Shown here: positions 48,469-59,200 of the stretch, piece after piece | Numbering within the stretch: position 1 is the first letter of the stretch | How the letters are laid out: every line of letters begins with the position of its first letter | From: Lepidurus packardi | Lineage: Eukaryota; Arthropoda; Branchiopoda; Notostraca; Triopsidae | NCBI GenBank assembly: GCA_023053545.1 | Contig: JAKZAN010000091.1 | Span: forward strand, 48,274 to 112,273 | Reading direction: 5' to 3' | Length of the DNA stretch: 64,000 nt | The notes under the pieces: model-generated | Told to the model about the DNA's origin: nothing | The model's database searches: none | Seen by the model: only the letters and a program-made list of their open reading frames with translations | Translations under genes and position numbers: made by a program

Positions 48469-49560
48469 ATGCGACGTCACAGTTCGTCCTGCTCATCGCG
48501 CAGTGCCTCTTCCTCGGACCCAGAGACTCGGCACGCACCCTCTAAAGAAGCCCTGTTCGCCCAGTGCAGACCCAAGAAAGAGTACCAAGGCTACTAACAA
48601 TTCGTGCAGCAAAAACAGATGGAAATGGACATACTCGCTTCTGGCACCACCCATCCGTCAGCCAACAATCCAATCGAAGTACCCTTTGCACAACAAAAGG
48701 TTAGAAGATTTCTCCAACCCAATTTAGCAAACAATCTAAACTTAAATCCTTTCCATTGGGTGCAACTCCATTGAATCTCCACATTATAGAAGGCCAGTGT
48801 TGTTTAAGCCCCTAGGACCACCCAGAGTCAGCACCCTATCAGGATCTAGTCGAATGAGTACCCGTCTCAGCCACCCAAAGCGCCATAGAAGCCTCAGCAG
48901 ACCAGACCATCAAAGACGAGTCTCAATGACTCATCATCCTGCCAATACTACAAAGAATTGTTGGAGGAAGAGATCCGGAAAAATAGAGAACTAGAACACA
49001 TGTTGTTTGTACGATAAAAACAGATCATCGCGCTAAAAAGTCAGTATGCTCTCTTGAGTGAGGGTATGAGGCCGGAAGACTATAGGCCGGTCGCTTCCGC
49101 TAAGACTCGAAGCAATCCCATCAAACTAATAAACTAGCAGAACAAAAGCATCGGCAGGAAGTCGCCGCTTGGATTTCGCAGTCCATCCCGATAGAAGCTT
49201 CCACATTCTAACTCGCCTTTCTCAGCGCCCACCATTCAACTGAATGACTCGTTTCACTTCTAGAACACTCTCGTCAAGAAGTTTCTGCAGCGTAATGTGA
49301 GCTGCTTTAACATAAAGACAGAATAACTCAAAAACAATGCCACGAGGATCCAGGAGTACTAGGACAAGATCAGGCAGTTGAAGATAGAAAATAGCAAGTA
49401 TAGAAAATTCGTGGGTGCGATTGCAGAGTCGCTATCGATTGTGAGTGGAGATAGATCGATCCGCGATGGGGCTAAGAAGGATTTGAAGGAGATCTGGGAA
49501 AGTTGGAAGGATTTAGTGGAGAGCATGGCAAAGGAGAGAAAGAACCAGATGCACAAATGA
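48469..49560 (+). CDS. Coiled-coil protein with Ser-rich N-terminus, 353 residues
   Basis: ATG 48469 to TGA 49558-49560. A TGA in frame near 48773 must be removed by splicing; a 30-base GTGCAA..TTATAG intron (about 48758-48787) fits, while a 96-base one starting upstream at GTTAGA is also in frame. The middle has a coiled coil ('CQYYKELLEEEIRKNRELEHMLFVREKQIIALKSQ') and the end another helix ('LKEIWESWKDLVESMAKERKN'). Otherwise Ser/Pro/Arg rich. No family recognised. It converges with the CFAP97-domain gene; see that entry. Confidence 0.65.
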
Positions 49561-49597
49561 ATGAATGCCCATTCTGTACTTTGGAATAGTAATAAGC

Positions 49598-50380
49598 TCA
49601 AGCCAAGACATTTGTTAGGTATGCTTCTCGAAATACGCAAAATTGAGCATCAGCCGTGAAGCAGAACCGGACAGCTCTAGAAGGTTTCCAAATCGTGCAT
49701 GGCTCTTCATCTCTTGGCGCTGGTCGGCCTCCTCGACGCAGAAAATACTCTTTCGGGAAGGAAGTTCGACGCGCTCTAGCGGTGCCCGCTCATGGTGCTG
49801 CTGTGGGATAGATCCAGGTTGGTTTTGTCTAAGTTCAGAAAGCTTTGTGAGACATAATGGGTTACGGCTGGAGGACAGAATACGGTTTTTATAGTACAAG
49901 TAGCTGTTTTTGGTCTATTTCAGGATCTCGCTGGCCGAGTAGAAGGAGTCCGCCTGCTGCAACTTCCGCACCATCATCTATGCATACCACACTCGTGTCA
50001 CTATATCCAACAAGCTGTTACCTCGTTCCCAATGTCAATTTCTCTCTCCACCTTCTTTTTAAAGGTACTGCTCAGACTGTTCGTACGCAGGGCTGTCTGC
50101 TGGTGACTGGGCACCGAGCAGTCGACCCTGATCATTTTCTCGATCAGCCGCTCATTGTGCTGCTGTATGTCGGACATCTTCTCGTACTCGAGTTGCTTGG
50201 ACTTCTGCTTGGTTGTTAGAAAGGTGGGTTTGAGGGGTGTCTTATTGTCAATCTTAGACTTGACGGAGTTGAGTGCTTCGAGGTGTTTCATGCGTGCCTG
50301 ATGGGTGTGAAGGATAGAATGGTTACTTTGAGTTTGGCCCTGCGGTCCATATAGAAGTTGGAGGACTGGGTGTTCCACAT
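49598..50380 (-). CDS. CFAP97-domain (hemingway/KIAA1430) protein
   Basis: Likely axonemal protein of about 230 residues. After a start 'MWNTQSSNFYMDRRAKLK' and a 29-base intron (50298-50326) comes 'HLEALNSVKSKIDNKTPLKPTFLTTKQKSKQLEYEKMSDIQQHNERLIEKMIRV'. This is the CFAP97 pattern (IDxxxPxxxxxLxxKxKKxQ.EEER...I...N..L..K+). A second intron is at 49978-50021. The 3' end is uncertain: the plain frame stays open far into the convergent gene (first TGA at 49222-49224). A 17-base GTATTTT..TCGAG intron near 49737 would give a stop at 49598-49600, which I used. CFAP97 proteins are needed for sperm and ciliary axonemes in animals. Confidence 0.65.
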
Positions 50381-50534
50381 GGGAGTAGTTGGGGGTTGTG
50401 GGTTTTGAAGTGTGGCAGTAGATTTTATTGTCTGGACTAGCTAATATAACTGCAAACGCCAATGAAAATTGTCTTAGGCTCTTGAAACTTTTATTTGTCC
50501 TAGAATACGAATTAATTATTAATTATTGGCACCC

Positions 50535-53228
50535 TCAAAAGTCAAGGTTGATTTATCCCCGAGGCTTCCGCACCACTCTCTTCCCTGAATTCCCAGACAT
50601 CTTGCTGTGGCTCCTCTTCACTCTCCCCTATATCGAGCTTGTCTTCTCTTCTCTATCGCCAATATCAGCACTGCCACTTCTCGTGTCACGTGTCTTGTGC
50701 AACTGACCCCATCGAGCCTCGTCCTTCTTCGGACTTGCCTTGCTTCCCGTCTTTCGACCCAGCTTAGACACCAGTTTCTTACTCATTTTGTTTGAGTCGT
50801 TGAGCATAACGGATAGCTTCTGTGAATAGGTCACCGATATTTGCTTCATCTTCTCGTTTTGTTCCATAACCCTCACTTCTCTGCTTTTCAATGCTTTTGC
50901 AGCCAGATTTGAAGGCTATCCGAAAGCTTCGATCTCTTGAATAACAGGCAACTCCTGGAAATCCTGCATTTAGTCGCTTTCCTTTCGGCGGGGCATGCTT
51001 CCCATCTCCGACTCGGCCTTCTCCCTTTCCATCTGCATTCTGCGAGCCTACTCTCTCCTCTACTCGACTAGCATGTTGTATCGACGTTTTAGCTCAGGGC
51101 TTTCCATTACACTCTGAGTGTCCCATGAGATACTATTGCGACTCTCGGAGAAGTCGTTTTAAATCGAAGCATTAGGTTCTGAGGATTCGTGAGATTCACT
51201 TTTGAGTCGACGTTTGGAGTTGATAAGTGCCTCCTCATCCGAGGAGATACTGGAGTCTGAGCAGTATTCAGCCTCTTGCTCCTGCACTGCTTCGAGGATA
51301 TTGATGCGTCTCCTATGTCTTCGGCTGCTCTTCTTTCTCTTCTCGGGCGCTGGCTCCTCTGCAGAAGTTTTGGTAATTTAGTTTTCTGCTGCTTTGGGGG
51401 GCTTAGTTTAGGGTAAGATTAGTTTCATATTAGGAGAAGACTGGATGCGGATATCTTTTTCGGGTTCTAGATTGATGGAAATCGTGGACTCATACTCATC
51501 GCAAAACATATAGTCTACTTTATGATCCACATACCTGATGCCACTCCGATTATTGCGTTATCCTTCTTTGATGACGTGTTGGATCATCGAGAAAACAGTT
51601 TTATCGTTGAGCTTTGCACTTGAATCCTGCTTCTCCTACTCAACAATCAGCCCATAGAACTTACTGTAGCTGAAGAATTCCTCGACCTTATATTGGTCAG
51701 CCAGAGTTAGCACTCCTCCGAAAGCACTTAGAATTATAAGCTAAATAGCCGAGTAGTACAGCTGGGATTCGCGGACAGGCTTCCACTGCTGGGTCAGTAT
51801 CGCTGCAATCAGCTCAGCCAACTGAATCAACATAAAAGACGTCAGCGAAAAAAGACCAGAAATCCTAAAGAATGTCTGATTATCCTTACACACAAGTGAT
51901 AGAGGGATCCAGTCAGCAAGTCTGCTGTATAGAAGACGGAAGCACTTAAAGTTTAGGATTGAGGAAGCTGCGCAAAAGGTCAGGTAGGTTAAGTAGTTGG
52001 TCTATTGGTGGTTGATCCATTTTCTAAAGTAGAAATCCTTGGATAGTGCCTGAAAAACAGTGACAGTGAATCCCACGTTGAGCAGTATCTGCATCACAAG
52101 TGAACCAATCACAAACGCAGTTATTAATAGTTTGGAAAAAGGATCAGGGTCCCTGAAGATGTAGACGATAAAGTAAATGGAACAAATGGTTTCAGGAATG
52201 GCGCACAGGCTGACCAGACAAGGCAATAATGAAGTATTTCTGCGGAAGAGCTTTACCCCGATAGCTATTGTGACGATTATTGCAGTTATTATCAGAAAAG
52301 GGAAGTAGACGATAGGTTCAGAAAGAGCATAGGTCTAAGGGGGGAGTGGAGGAAGCAGCATCTGAAAAGTGGCACTCCCTTTCTGAGACATGTACGATTC
52401 GCTCATTCTTATTAAGAAATGCACCGTGATTGCATCCGTGGAGTTAGGGTTCCGAACGTTATAGACAGACGCAGTGACCTCAGTAGATGTAGGTTGCGCA
52501 AACAGAGACTTAAATGTTAGGGTTTCGACAGTAGAGTTGATTCCTGCCGAGCAGCTACCTCCCGTGCAACTTGGTGTCTCATTTAGAAAATGGGAAGGCA
52601 CTTCATTAGTCCATAAAGGGATCCTGACCTCAAGGATATAGCCCGTCTGAATAACAGTGGTAGGAGTGAGGGCGAAGGTCCAGTTGGAGAGCTGGCCCCC
52701 AGTTTAAGAGGTGGACCGAACGGAGCAGTTGAGGAGAGGGGCGGCCGAAAAGCTCATAATATAGCTGATGTAGTAACTGTTGAGGTAGTTGCCAAAACTA
52801 TCGAGGAAGAAAATGTTGATGACGGGAGTGCTTTCGAAGAGAGCAGTGTTCGTGCGAAATCTCAATGTTGCAGTGGAGGGAACAACGGAAGTATTGGCGA
52901 AGTATTTCATCTCTAGCTGGTTAGGTTCTGTGATCTAGCAAGACAACGAAGGAGCAGAAGAGGAACCGTCGATGTTGAAGGAACATTCGGAGACGCCAAC
53001 AAGTTTGAATATTTTACTGGGGAAAAGGAAGCCCACTTTGTAGGAAGGCAGCATCGTAAACCCATCAAAGTTGAGTTTGAACATAAAGGAAGCAGACAGC
53101 GAGCCGACGTAGGGTGGGGAGACCAGGGAAGAGTCGACAGTCATGGCGCACTCGGACACGCCTAGTAGTGTAGTTATTATCAGAAGGACGCAGGACAGGA
53201 GCCCTTGCGGCCGAAGTTACAAGGGCAT
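50535..53228 (-). CDS. Large polytopic membrane protein with ectodomain
   Basis: 897 residues, one open frame, TGA 50535-50537. Signal peptide ('LLSCVLLIITTLLGVSECA'), then an ectodomain of about 280 residues with paired Cys ('CTGGSC') and repeated 'SLSASFMFKLNFDGF'-like beta strands. From about residue 300 there are six to seven hydrophobic helices ('FPFLIITAIIVTIAIGV', 'SLCAIPETICSIYFIVYIF', 'LLITAFVIGSLVMQILL', 'GLFSLTSFMLIQLAELIAAIL' and others), then a 330-residue charged cytoplasmic tail. The ectodomain plus about seven helices recalls a receptor-like layout found in ciliate surface proteins, but no GPCR motif was seen. Function unknown. Confidence 0.75.
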
Positions 53229-53374
53229 GGCTGAAAGCAAGTACGTTTTAAGTAATTAAGCTTAAAGATGAAAGGGAGAGGGATGATGAACGACACGAAT
53301 GCGATATGAAGATAATCTTAACGACATTTAGAAAGACAAAGCGCCGAAATACAGTCATATCACCCACCCCATAA

Positions 53375-54499
53375 ATGGACAAGTCCTCAGGCAAAAAGCC
53401 CAGCACTCTATCCACCCCCTATAAACCCAAAAGACATGACTGTGGAGCCTCCAAGTCTAAAGAAAAGGAGAATAAGATCATAACTCGCCAGGAAATCGCC
53501 TCTACTCTTGAACATATCCAAGACCTGAAGAGCCGTACATCCACCCGGATGCAGGCGCTTGACAGAGTGATTGTGGAACAGCAGGAAGAGTTATGTTACC
53601 TGCGGGATGCCTTGGCCCGCCAGGAGTCGACGCACAAAACTGAAGTAAGTACCTTGTAGGAGTAAATCAGAAAGGCCAACGAGCAAGAATAGAATTACCA
53701 TAAAGAAATAGATCAATTGTCGAACTAAGTGGGAACGTTAAAGGATACTATTCGATCTCTGGGAGAAACTGTTAGCCAACTGCAGAACGAACACACGTGT
53801 GAGATTGATGCACTCGCATCGTAACGCAACTAGGCCAAGCTCCGACTGTCGGAAGCACTAGGTATCATCCACAAGGCAAGCGAAATTCTTTGTTTCGATT
53901 GTCTTGAAGGAGATTTTAGCTCCTTTGAGATTGTTAAAACTTCGTTCGGTGGGCTCAAAGGACTCATAGAGTCCTACGACAGAATCAAGCTTGAAAACAT
54001 AGATGACCATTTCGAGCAGGAGGAAATCATCGCAAGACTCAGACACTAAATCTCATCATTGACAGAAACTAGTGCATAGGCTCAGAACATCACTTAGACT
54101 CAGGCCAATGAACTACTCGACAAGGATAACTGTGTCAAATAACTCACGTCATAGAATCAAGACTTACAGAAGAGACTGCAGGACATGATGGACGAGATGG
54201 CCAACACCAAGAGGAAATTTAATGAAGAACTTCAGGCCAAGGGGTAGTTAAAATAAAGGTTGAAGGATGTTTAGGATGATTTCTAACGGATGACGGCGGA
54301 GAAGAAAGAACTAGAAATGTAGTTGGAGGTGCTGAGGAAGAGAGAGGAGTACAACACTCTTGTGGAACGGGCAATCGATGAGCGGGAAGACTACGTGCGA
54401 GTGAACGACGCGATGGAGGAGCTGAGCAGGTACCGCCAGTAGTACTACAACAACGTGGAAAAGATCCAGTTCCTGTGCGAAATGCTGCAGCAACAGTGA
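53375..54499 (+). CDS. Coiled-coil protein, 374 residues
   Basis: Single open frame, ATG 53375, TGA 54497-54499. A basic 30-residue head, then near-continuous coiled coil ('TRMQALDRVIVEQQEELCYLRDALARQE', 'MMDEMANTKRKFNEELQAK', 'LEVLRKREEYNTLVERAIDE'). There are many in-frame TAA/TAG codons, read as Glu, which suit the coil. It ends just 30 bases from the stop of the convergent AK8 gene. No family recognised; a ciliary scaffold is possible. Confidence 0.75.
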
Positions 54500-54529
54500 T
54501 GTCCAAGTATCTAACAATTAGTTCGTATA

Positions 54530-56020
54530 TCAATCGATGCCAGAATATATTGTCCATCAGTTATTTTCCAAGTGGAAACAGACGCTCTCCAGCATCTTCT
54601 GGAAACCTCCGGTCGATGCCACCTTCAGCATCATTCCGCTATACTTCTTCTCCAGCATCTTCAGCAGCTCCTTCCATCGCTTGTACCGTTTCTCCACGAT
54701 CTCCTTGCTGTCACTCGCCTGTCGGATGGCCCTTCGCTCCACTTCCGCCTAGGTAATCGGGTGGTCCTTGTCAAATATCTTTCCGGTCTGCGGGTCGATC
54801 CTCCTGGCAGTCAGTCGATCCACCGACACATCCTGGTCGCATTCCAATACAATCACCAACGTAGGAGTGATTTTTAGATCAGGCAGAGAATTCACCTGAA
54901 CTTCAGTCTTTGGGAATCCTTCGATGATGAAGCCTTGTAAGTGGCAGTCCACTTGACCAACACGACTGTGGATCAGTCCGTTCATGACATCGTCCCCCAG
55001 CAGGTCACCATTTTTGATGATTCCCAAAGCCATTCTCCCAACATCAGTTTTTTTAGCTATTTGATCCGAAAGCAGGGTCTCAGAAGACACATGAACGAAA
55101 CCGTATTTCTTTGCGAGACTCTGGCTTAGAGTCGTCCGACCTGAGCCTGGGGGCCCACAAATAAGAATGCTGGCTGAGCGCGAAGGTCTTTTGGGTTTAA
55201 TCTTAAACTTCAGCAGACGAGCCATTTCTTCTGCAATCTCTTCTTTGGAGGTACTGCAGTCGATTTCGAAGAAGCTGCTGCCGTAGCACTGCTTCACCTG
55301 GGAGATGTTCAACGAGTACTCCAGGCAGTGGTTGCTGGAGAGGGTTTTCTTCTCGACATCGCTGAGTTTCTCGAACATCTTCTCAGACACACGCAGCTTC
55401 TCTTCACAACATTGCTAAAGGCGTCGCTGGGGCAGGTTAAGGATGAGGAATGCATCGGGGATGATGCCGGCACGCTGCAGGGCCAAAGCTTGGACGCGGG
55501 TCTTGGGGAACCCTTCGATGATGAAACTCTTCTTATCTTTCTGCAGGTTTTCGATTTCCTTTTTGACGATCTGTATAACGATATCATCCTTGACGAACCC
55601 GAACTTTTTGAAATAGCTTTCGATCTCCTCTCCCAGAGCTGTGCGGAATGGTTGGGGTATAGAATGTGGTTGTGTTGTTAATGCGGTAGTACGTGATTTT
55701 TTTGTAACTTCTTTGCGGAGAAGGTCGCCCACAGACACCGTTGTGAACTTGTAGTGATCGGCGACCTGTAAGGCTAGCTCCCTTACCTTCATGCCAGGCG
55801 GACCCACGATGAATATTTTCTTGTCTGCAGTAGAGATGGGGATTAGGGTAAAATAGATACATGGTGCTTCTGCGAGTTTTTCGATCATGTATGCGATGGG
55901 ATCCTGGGGCTGTTTGACGATGACGGCCTTGAGGAGGTCTTCGAAGAGATCGTAGACTTTGTTGTCGGAAAGGTACTTTTCGACTTTCTGCTGGTACTCG
56001 AGTTTGGCCTGGCGGTCCAT
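54530..56020 (-). CDS. AK8: Adenylate kinase 8, two degenerate AK domains
   Basis: Ciliary nucleoside-phosphate kinase of 478 residues. The head 'LFEDLLKAVIVKQPQDPIAYMIEKL' matches the DPY30/RIIa-like 'LLIHQPEDPIPFMIQHL' start of human AK8. Two AK units follow: the first with 'IFIVGPPGMKVRELALQ' and 'SFIIEGFPKTRVQALALQ'; the second with 'ILICGPPGSGRTTLSQSLAKKYG', 'GFIIEGFPKTEVQV' and 'ARRIDPQTGKIF'. Both P-loops depart from GxPGSGKT: the first has lost the GK, and the second has Arg for Lys. So activity may be weak or absent. One 54-base intron, 55639-55692. AK8 tethers to the axoneme in animals. Confidence 0.9.
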
Positions 56021-56619
56021 GGGTGCTATTGGTTGGATGTTCTTATTACGAGTTATAGGATTATGAGTGCATGGTGTCAGTATGAGAGTTATGGTTCCAC
56101 ATTTGAAATAGACCTCGACACTGATTTAAACACTATTCTGTTTCGCATTTAGAACTCAGATAACCGTAAATCCTCAGTCCATCAACACCAAATCCCATGG
56201 TGGGCTGTTATTTGACTCCCTCCAAAAATATCTCTTCACCCTTTTATATTTGTTGTTCTTCGCCTAACACACTCCCCGCCCACTCTAGCGACTCTCTTCA
56301 CTATTTCAGTTGTCTATTCGAATGCAGAAGCCAGGGAAGGAGGGGCAGAGTGCAGATACTGCAGGGTATGCGGACATGGTGAGGGATGATAGGAAAATAG
56401 TGAGTAAGTTCAGGATTTCGGTTTTTTGAAAAGTGGTTTTTTGGCTAGGGTGGATTTCCGAATTTCCAAATATAGGGTGGTTTTATCACAAAATATTGGG
56501 GGGCAGTGCGCTTGGGACTCGGCCCGTTAAATATCCCTACTCGCTACCCATAATCCTTAATATCCCTACAAATAGAAGAACCCTTCAGAAGAAAACGCCG
56601 TCCTCAATTCCTCCTTCCC
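56021..56619. other. Gap of about 600 bases, no gene seen
   Basis: Upstream of both the AK8 gene (minus) and the small Tim gene (plus), so it holds two promoters. A 34-codon open frame at 56323 is not convincing. The phrase 'AATATCCCTAC' occurs twice close together (about 56529 and 56559), meaning unknown. No RNA gene was recognised. Confidence 0.5.
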
Positions 56620-56853
56620 ATGAATTCCGACTCTTTCGCCAAGGACCCCGCCCCCCTTCGGCACCCGTTCGGAGACCTCAGCCAGAACATCCAGTCCTGC
56701 AGCCACTCCTGCTTCAAGATCAACACGAACCACATCAGCAGGGAAGAAAGCCAATGTCTGGACAGGTAATTGAGTGTATTGACTGATTGATTGTGTAGAT
56801 GTATCTCGAACCAGCGAAGGTCGGCGCCGATGCGGAAACTGAACTCCAAATGA
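56620..56853 (+). CDS. Small Tim (Tim8/9/10/13-like) mitochondrial chaperone
   Basis: A 66-residue protein with the twin CX3C signature: 'CSHSC', then 14 residues, then 'CLDRC'. The spacing fits small Tim proteins, which form hexameric chaperones in the mitochondrial intermembrane space and carry membrane proteins to Tim22/Sam. A 33-base intron (56766-56798) splits an Arg codon inside the second motif; both CX3C motifs appear only after splicing. It is too short for normal gene finders. The helix after the second motif is shorter than in most small Tims, so the C-terminus may be incomplete or the splice slightly different. TGA 56851-56853. Confidence 0.7.
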
Positions 56854-57014
56854 TGTATTGTTTGTACTAGCGGCATAAAGTGCCTAATTCGAAATCACTC
56901 TGTTGGATTAGTCTAAGTTCTGGATAAACTGATACACTACATTATCTTTTCTACCATGACCCAATGCCTGCTTACCCACTTATCTCATCCTATTTGTCTG
57001 GCCACTTTCCCGGC

Positions 57015-57814
57015 TCATCGCGTCAACTTCTTCAGCTCTTCTTCGCCCAACCCTTTCAGCACACTTTCCAAGTTCCTTATATACTCTTCTTGCAGCTCGT
57101 TTTCCTTCAGTACTACAAAATCATTAAGTCATTATGCTTCACTTTACGCTATTCGATGATGCCGTCCTTGTTATGTATTATCTTGTTCAGCGACTCCATC
57201 TTCATCTTCTGGTACTTCTCTGCCTGTGCCATTTCCCGCTTGTGCATGTTTCTCATCTCCTTTAGCATGTTATCCAACTCGTCCTGATCCTCTATCGCCG
57301 CCTTAGGCCTTGACAGACTGTTATTTTCTTTGGGCCTATAGTATCGAGGCTGTTGTGGTTCTCCATGGGATTCCGGAGAACAAGAACCCTAGATCGAACG
57401 TGGAGACCCTGGAGGTTCTATAAGGATTTCTGGAGACTTGGTCTTGTATTGTGCGATATCCATTTTCTTCCTGACATTATTAATGCGGTCTAGGATTTCC
57501 TCACGTTTGCGCTTGCGTTAGCGGTAGAACTCAGAACCTTTGGACTGCAGGGACCTTCCTGTTTGGTTGTCTAACGGAGAGGTATTAGCATGAAGATTCT
57601 GGGGTTATTATGTGGGGCTTTTAGCCAGATATTTATGAGAGCGATAGAGTCTATCAGGATTAGGGTTATTAGGTGTCTGGGAATGTTGTGTCTGGAGTGT
57701 GTCAGAACGGATGTTATGGTTGCTTTCTGGGACTGGGTAAAGAGGATATGATTGATGTGATTTACCCTGATGCTGGATAGAGCCGTGCACACGGTGATTT
57801 CTGATGGGCAGCAT
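57015..57814 (-). CDS. Coiled-coil protein, 254 residues
   Basis: ATG 57814, TGA 57015-57017, with a 35-base intron at 57113-57147. The first 90 residues are His, Asn and Ser rich. A basic helix ('FYRERKRKREEILDRINNVRKKMD') follows, then a Pro/Ser linker and a final coiled coil ('LDNMLKEMRNMHKREMAQAEKYQ', 'LLKENELQEEYIRNLESVLKGLGEEELKKL'). No family recognised. Confidence 0.72.
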
Positions 57815-57991
57815 AAATTAGGAGGCAAGTCGGTTTGGTGAAGGGAGGGGCAAGTTTAAAAGTTCAACAGGCAAGTCCTTGCTTGGTTGTGGTTTAGATA
57901 TAAAATTTACGCTTATAATCAAGGCTCAAAACGCCATTCTCTAAATTAGTTCCTTATCGTTTAGTCCAGCAACCACCATCCATCCTTTTCC

Positions 57992-58954
57992 ATGGCCGCC
58001 ATACTCGCTCGCACCAGCAACCCTGATCCCTAAACCCATGCTACTGAAGCTAAGCTCAATCATATTCTGAGCACTACCGTTAAACCCGTTGCCTATGCCC
58101 CCATTCCTCCCCTCAACCTGGCATCCCGCAACTAACTGTAATTCGCCACAAAAACAGAGCTAGAATAGTTCTCTGCTGCCTCGACTGATCGAACTATCGA
58201 GCAGCAACATTCTGAACGTGGGTGGTATCTTCAAGATAAACCGTATTTCTCAACCTTCCAATATGTGTGGAATGATGGAAAAGAAATTCTGCACTCTATA
58301 GAACACTCTTCCCTTACAAAAACACTCGAAATGGCTGATCTGCCGACAACAGCTCGCCAGCGCAGCAACAGCAGCGCCACCTATAAAACAGAGAATGGGA
58401 AGTTGAGTCTTAGACAAATCAAATCTACTAAAGACCAGCAAGGTCTGGATCACCAAAACAGGCATCTCTTACGCAAGGTTTCTGAGGGATACTATTTGAT
58501 CGAGCTCCCACTCAACACTCGTTCTTTCGGCGTCAACATCGAGATATCCACAGTCATCCAACTCAACCATTCTCTGGATGTAATGCTGAGGACCAACATA
58601 CTAGGCACCAACTAAGAGGCATATAAGGTCAGTGTGGTGAATAACGGGCGGCTAACGGTGCGAGTCAGTATCCAGAAGGATGGCCGGTTTAAAGCTGTTC
58701 GGGAAATCTAGACCCCCTATGATAGCAAACACGCTAAGCTAGTGATCAAAGACACAGGAAATGCGCAAAGCAAAGTCTACATTAACGAATTCGAAGTCTA
58801 GTTGAACCAGCTCATACCCATTTTTAGTGACTTCTACCTGCATTTGAAGAAGAGCAAACTAGTGAGTATGAACACGATCAGCATTAAATACTTCGACCGG
58901 TTCCAGACCAAGCACCCCGACTGTTGTAGCCAGTCGCAGTGTTCTATTTTCTGA
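57992..58954 (+). CDS. Hypothetical protein, 320 residues
   Basis: Single open frame from ATG 57992 to TGA 58952-58954. The N-terminal 100 residues are Ala/Thr/Ser-rich. From about residue 165 ('GYYLIELPLNTRSFGVNIEISTVIQLNHSLDVML') the sequence is beta-rich with charged breaks, like a compact domain of unknown fold, ending with a Cys-rich tail ('HPDCCSQSQCSIF'). A donor-like GTGAGT lies at 58861, so an alternative 3' end is possible. No family recognised. Confidence 0.65.
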
Positions 58955-59200
58955 GGACTGATTGCAGCCAATTAAGAGTCCAGCCAGTCTGAATGCAAAG
59001 CTAGTTGTAGAGGAGACTTCGGAGGTGACTGAAGATAGTTGGGCTGTGCCGTGCCTTAGCTCATTTCCTATTGTATTGCTACTCAGTATTCTATTATTTG
59101 AGGACATCCAAAAATTAATTAATCCGATCTCTCTATTAGAGTTATTGAAATCCAATACAATACCCTGTGTTAAAGGTAGTGGCAATCGCTTCACAAATCC

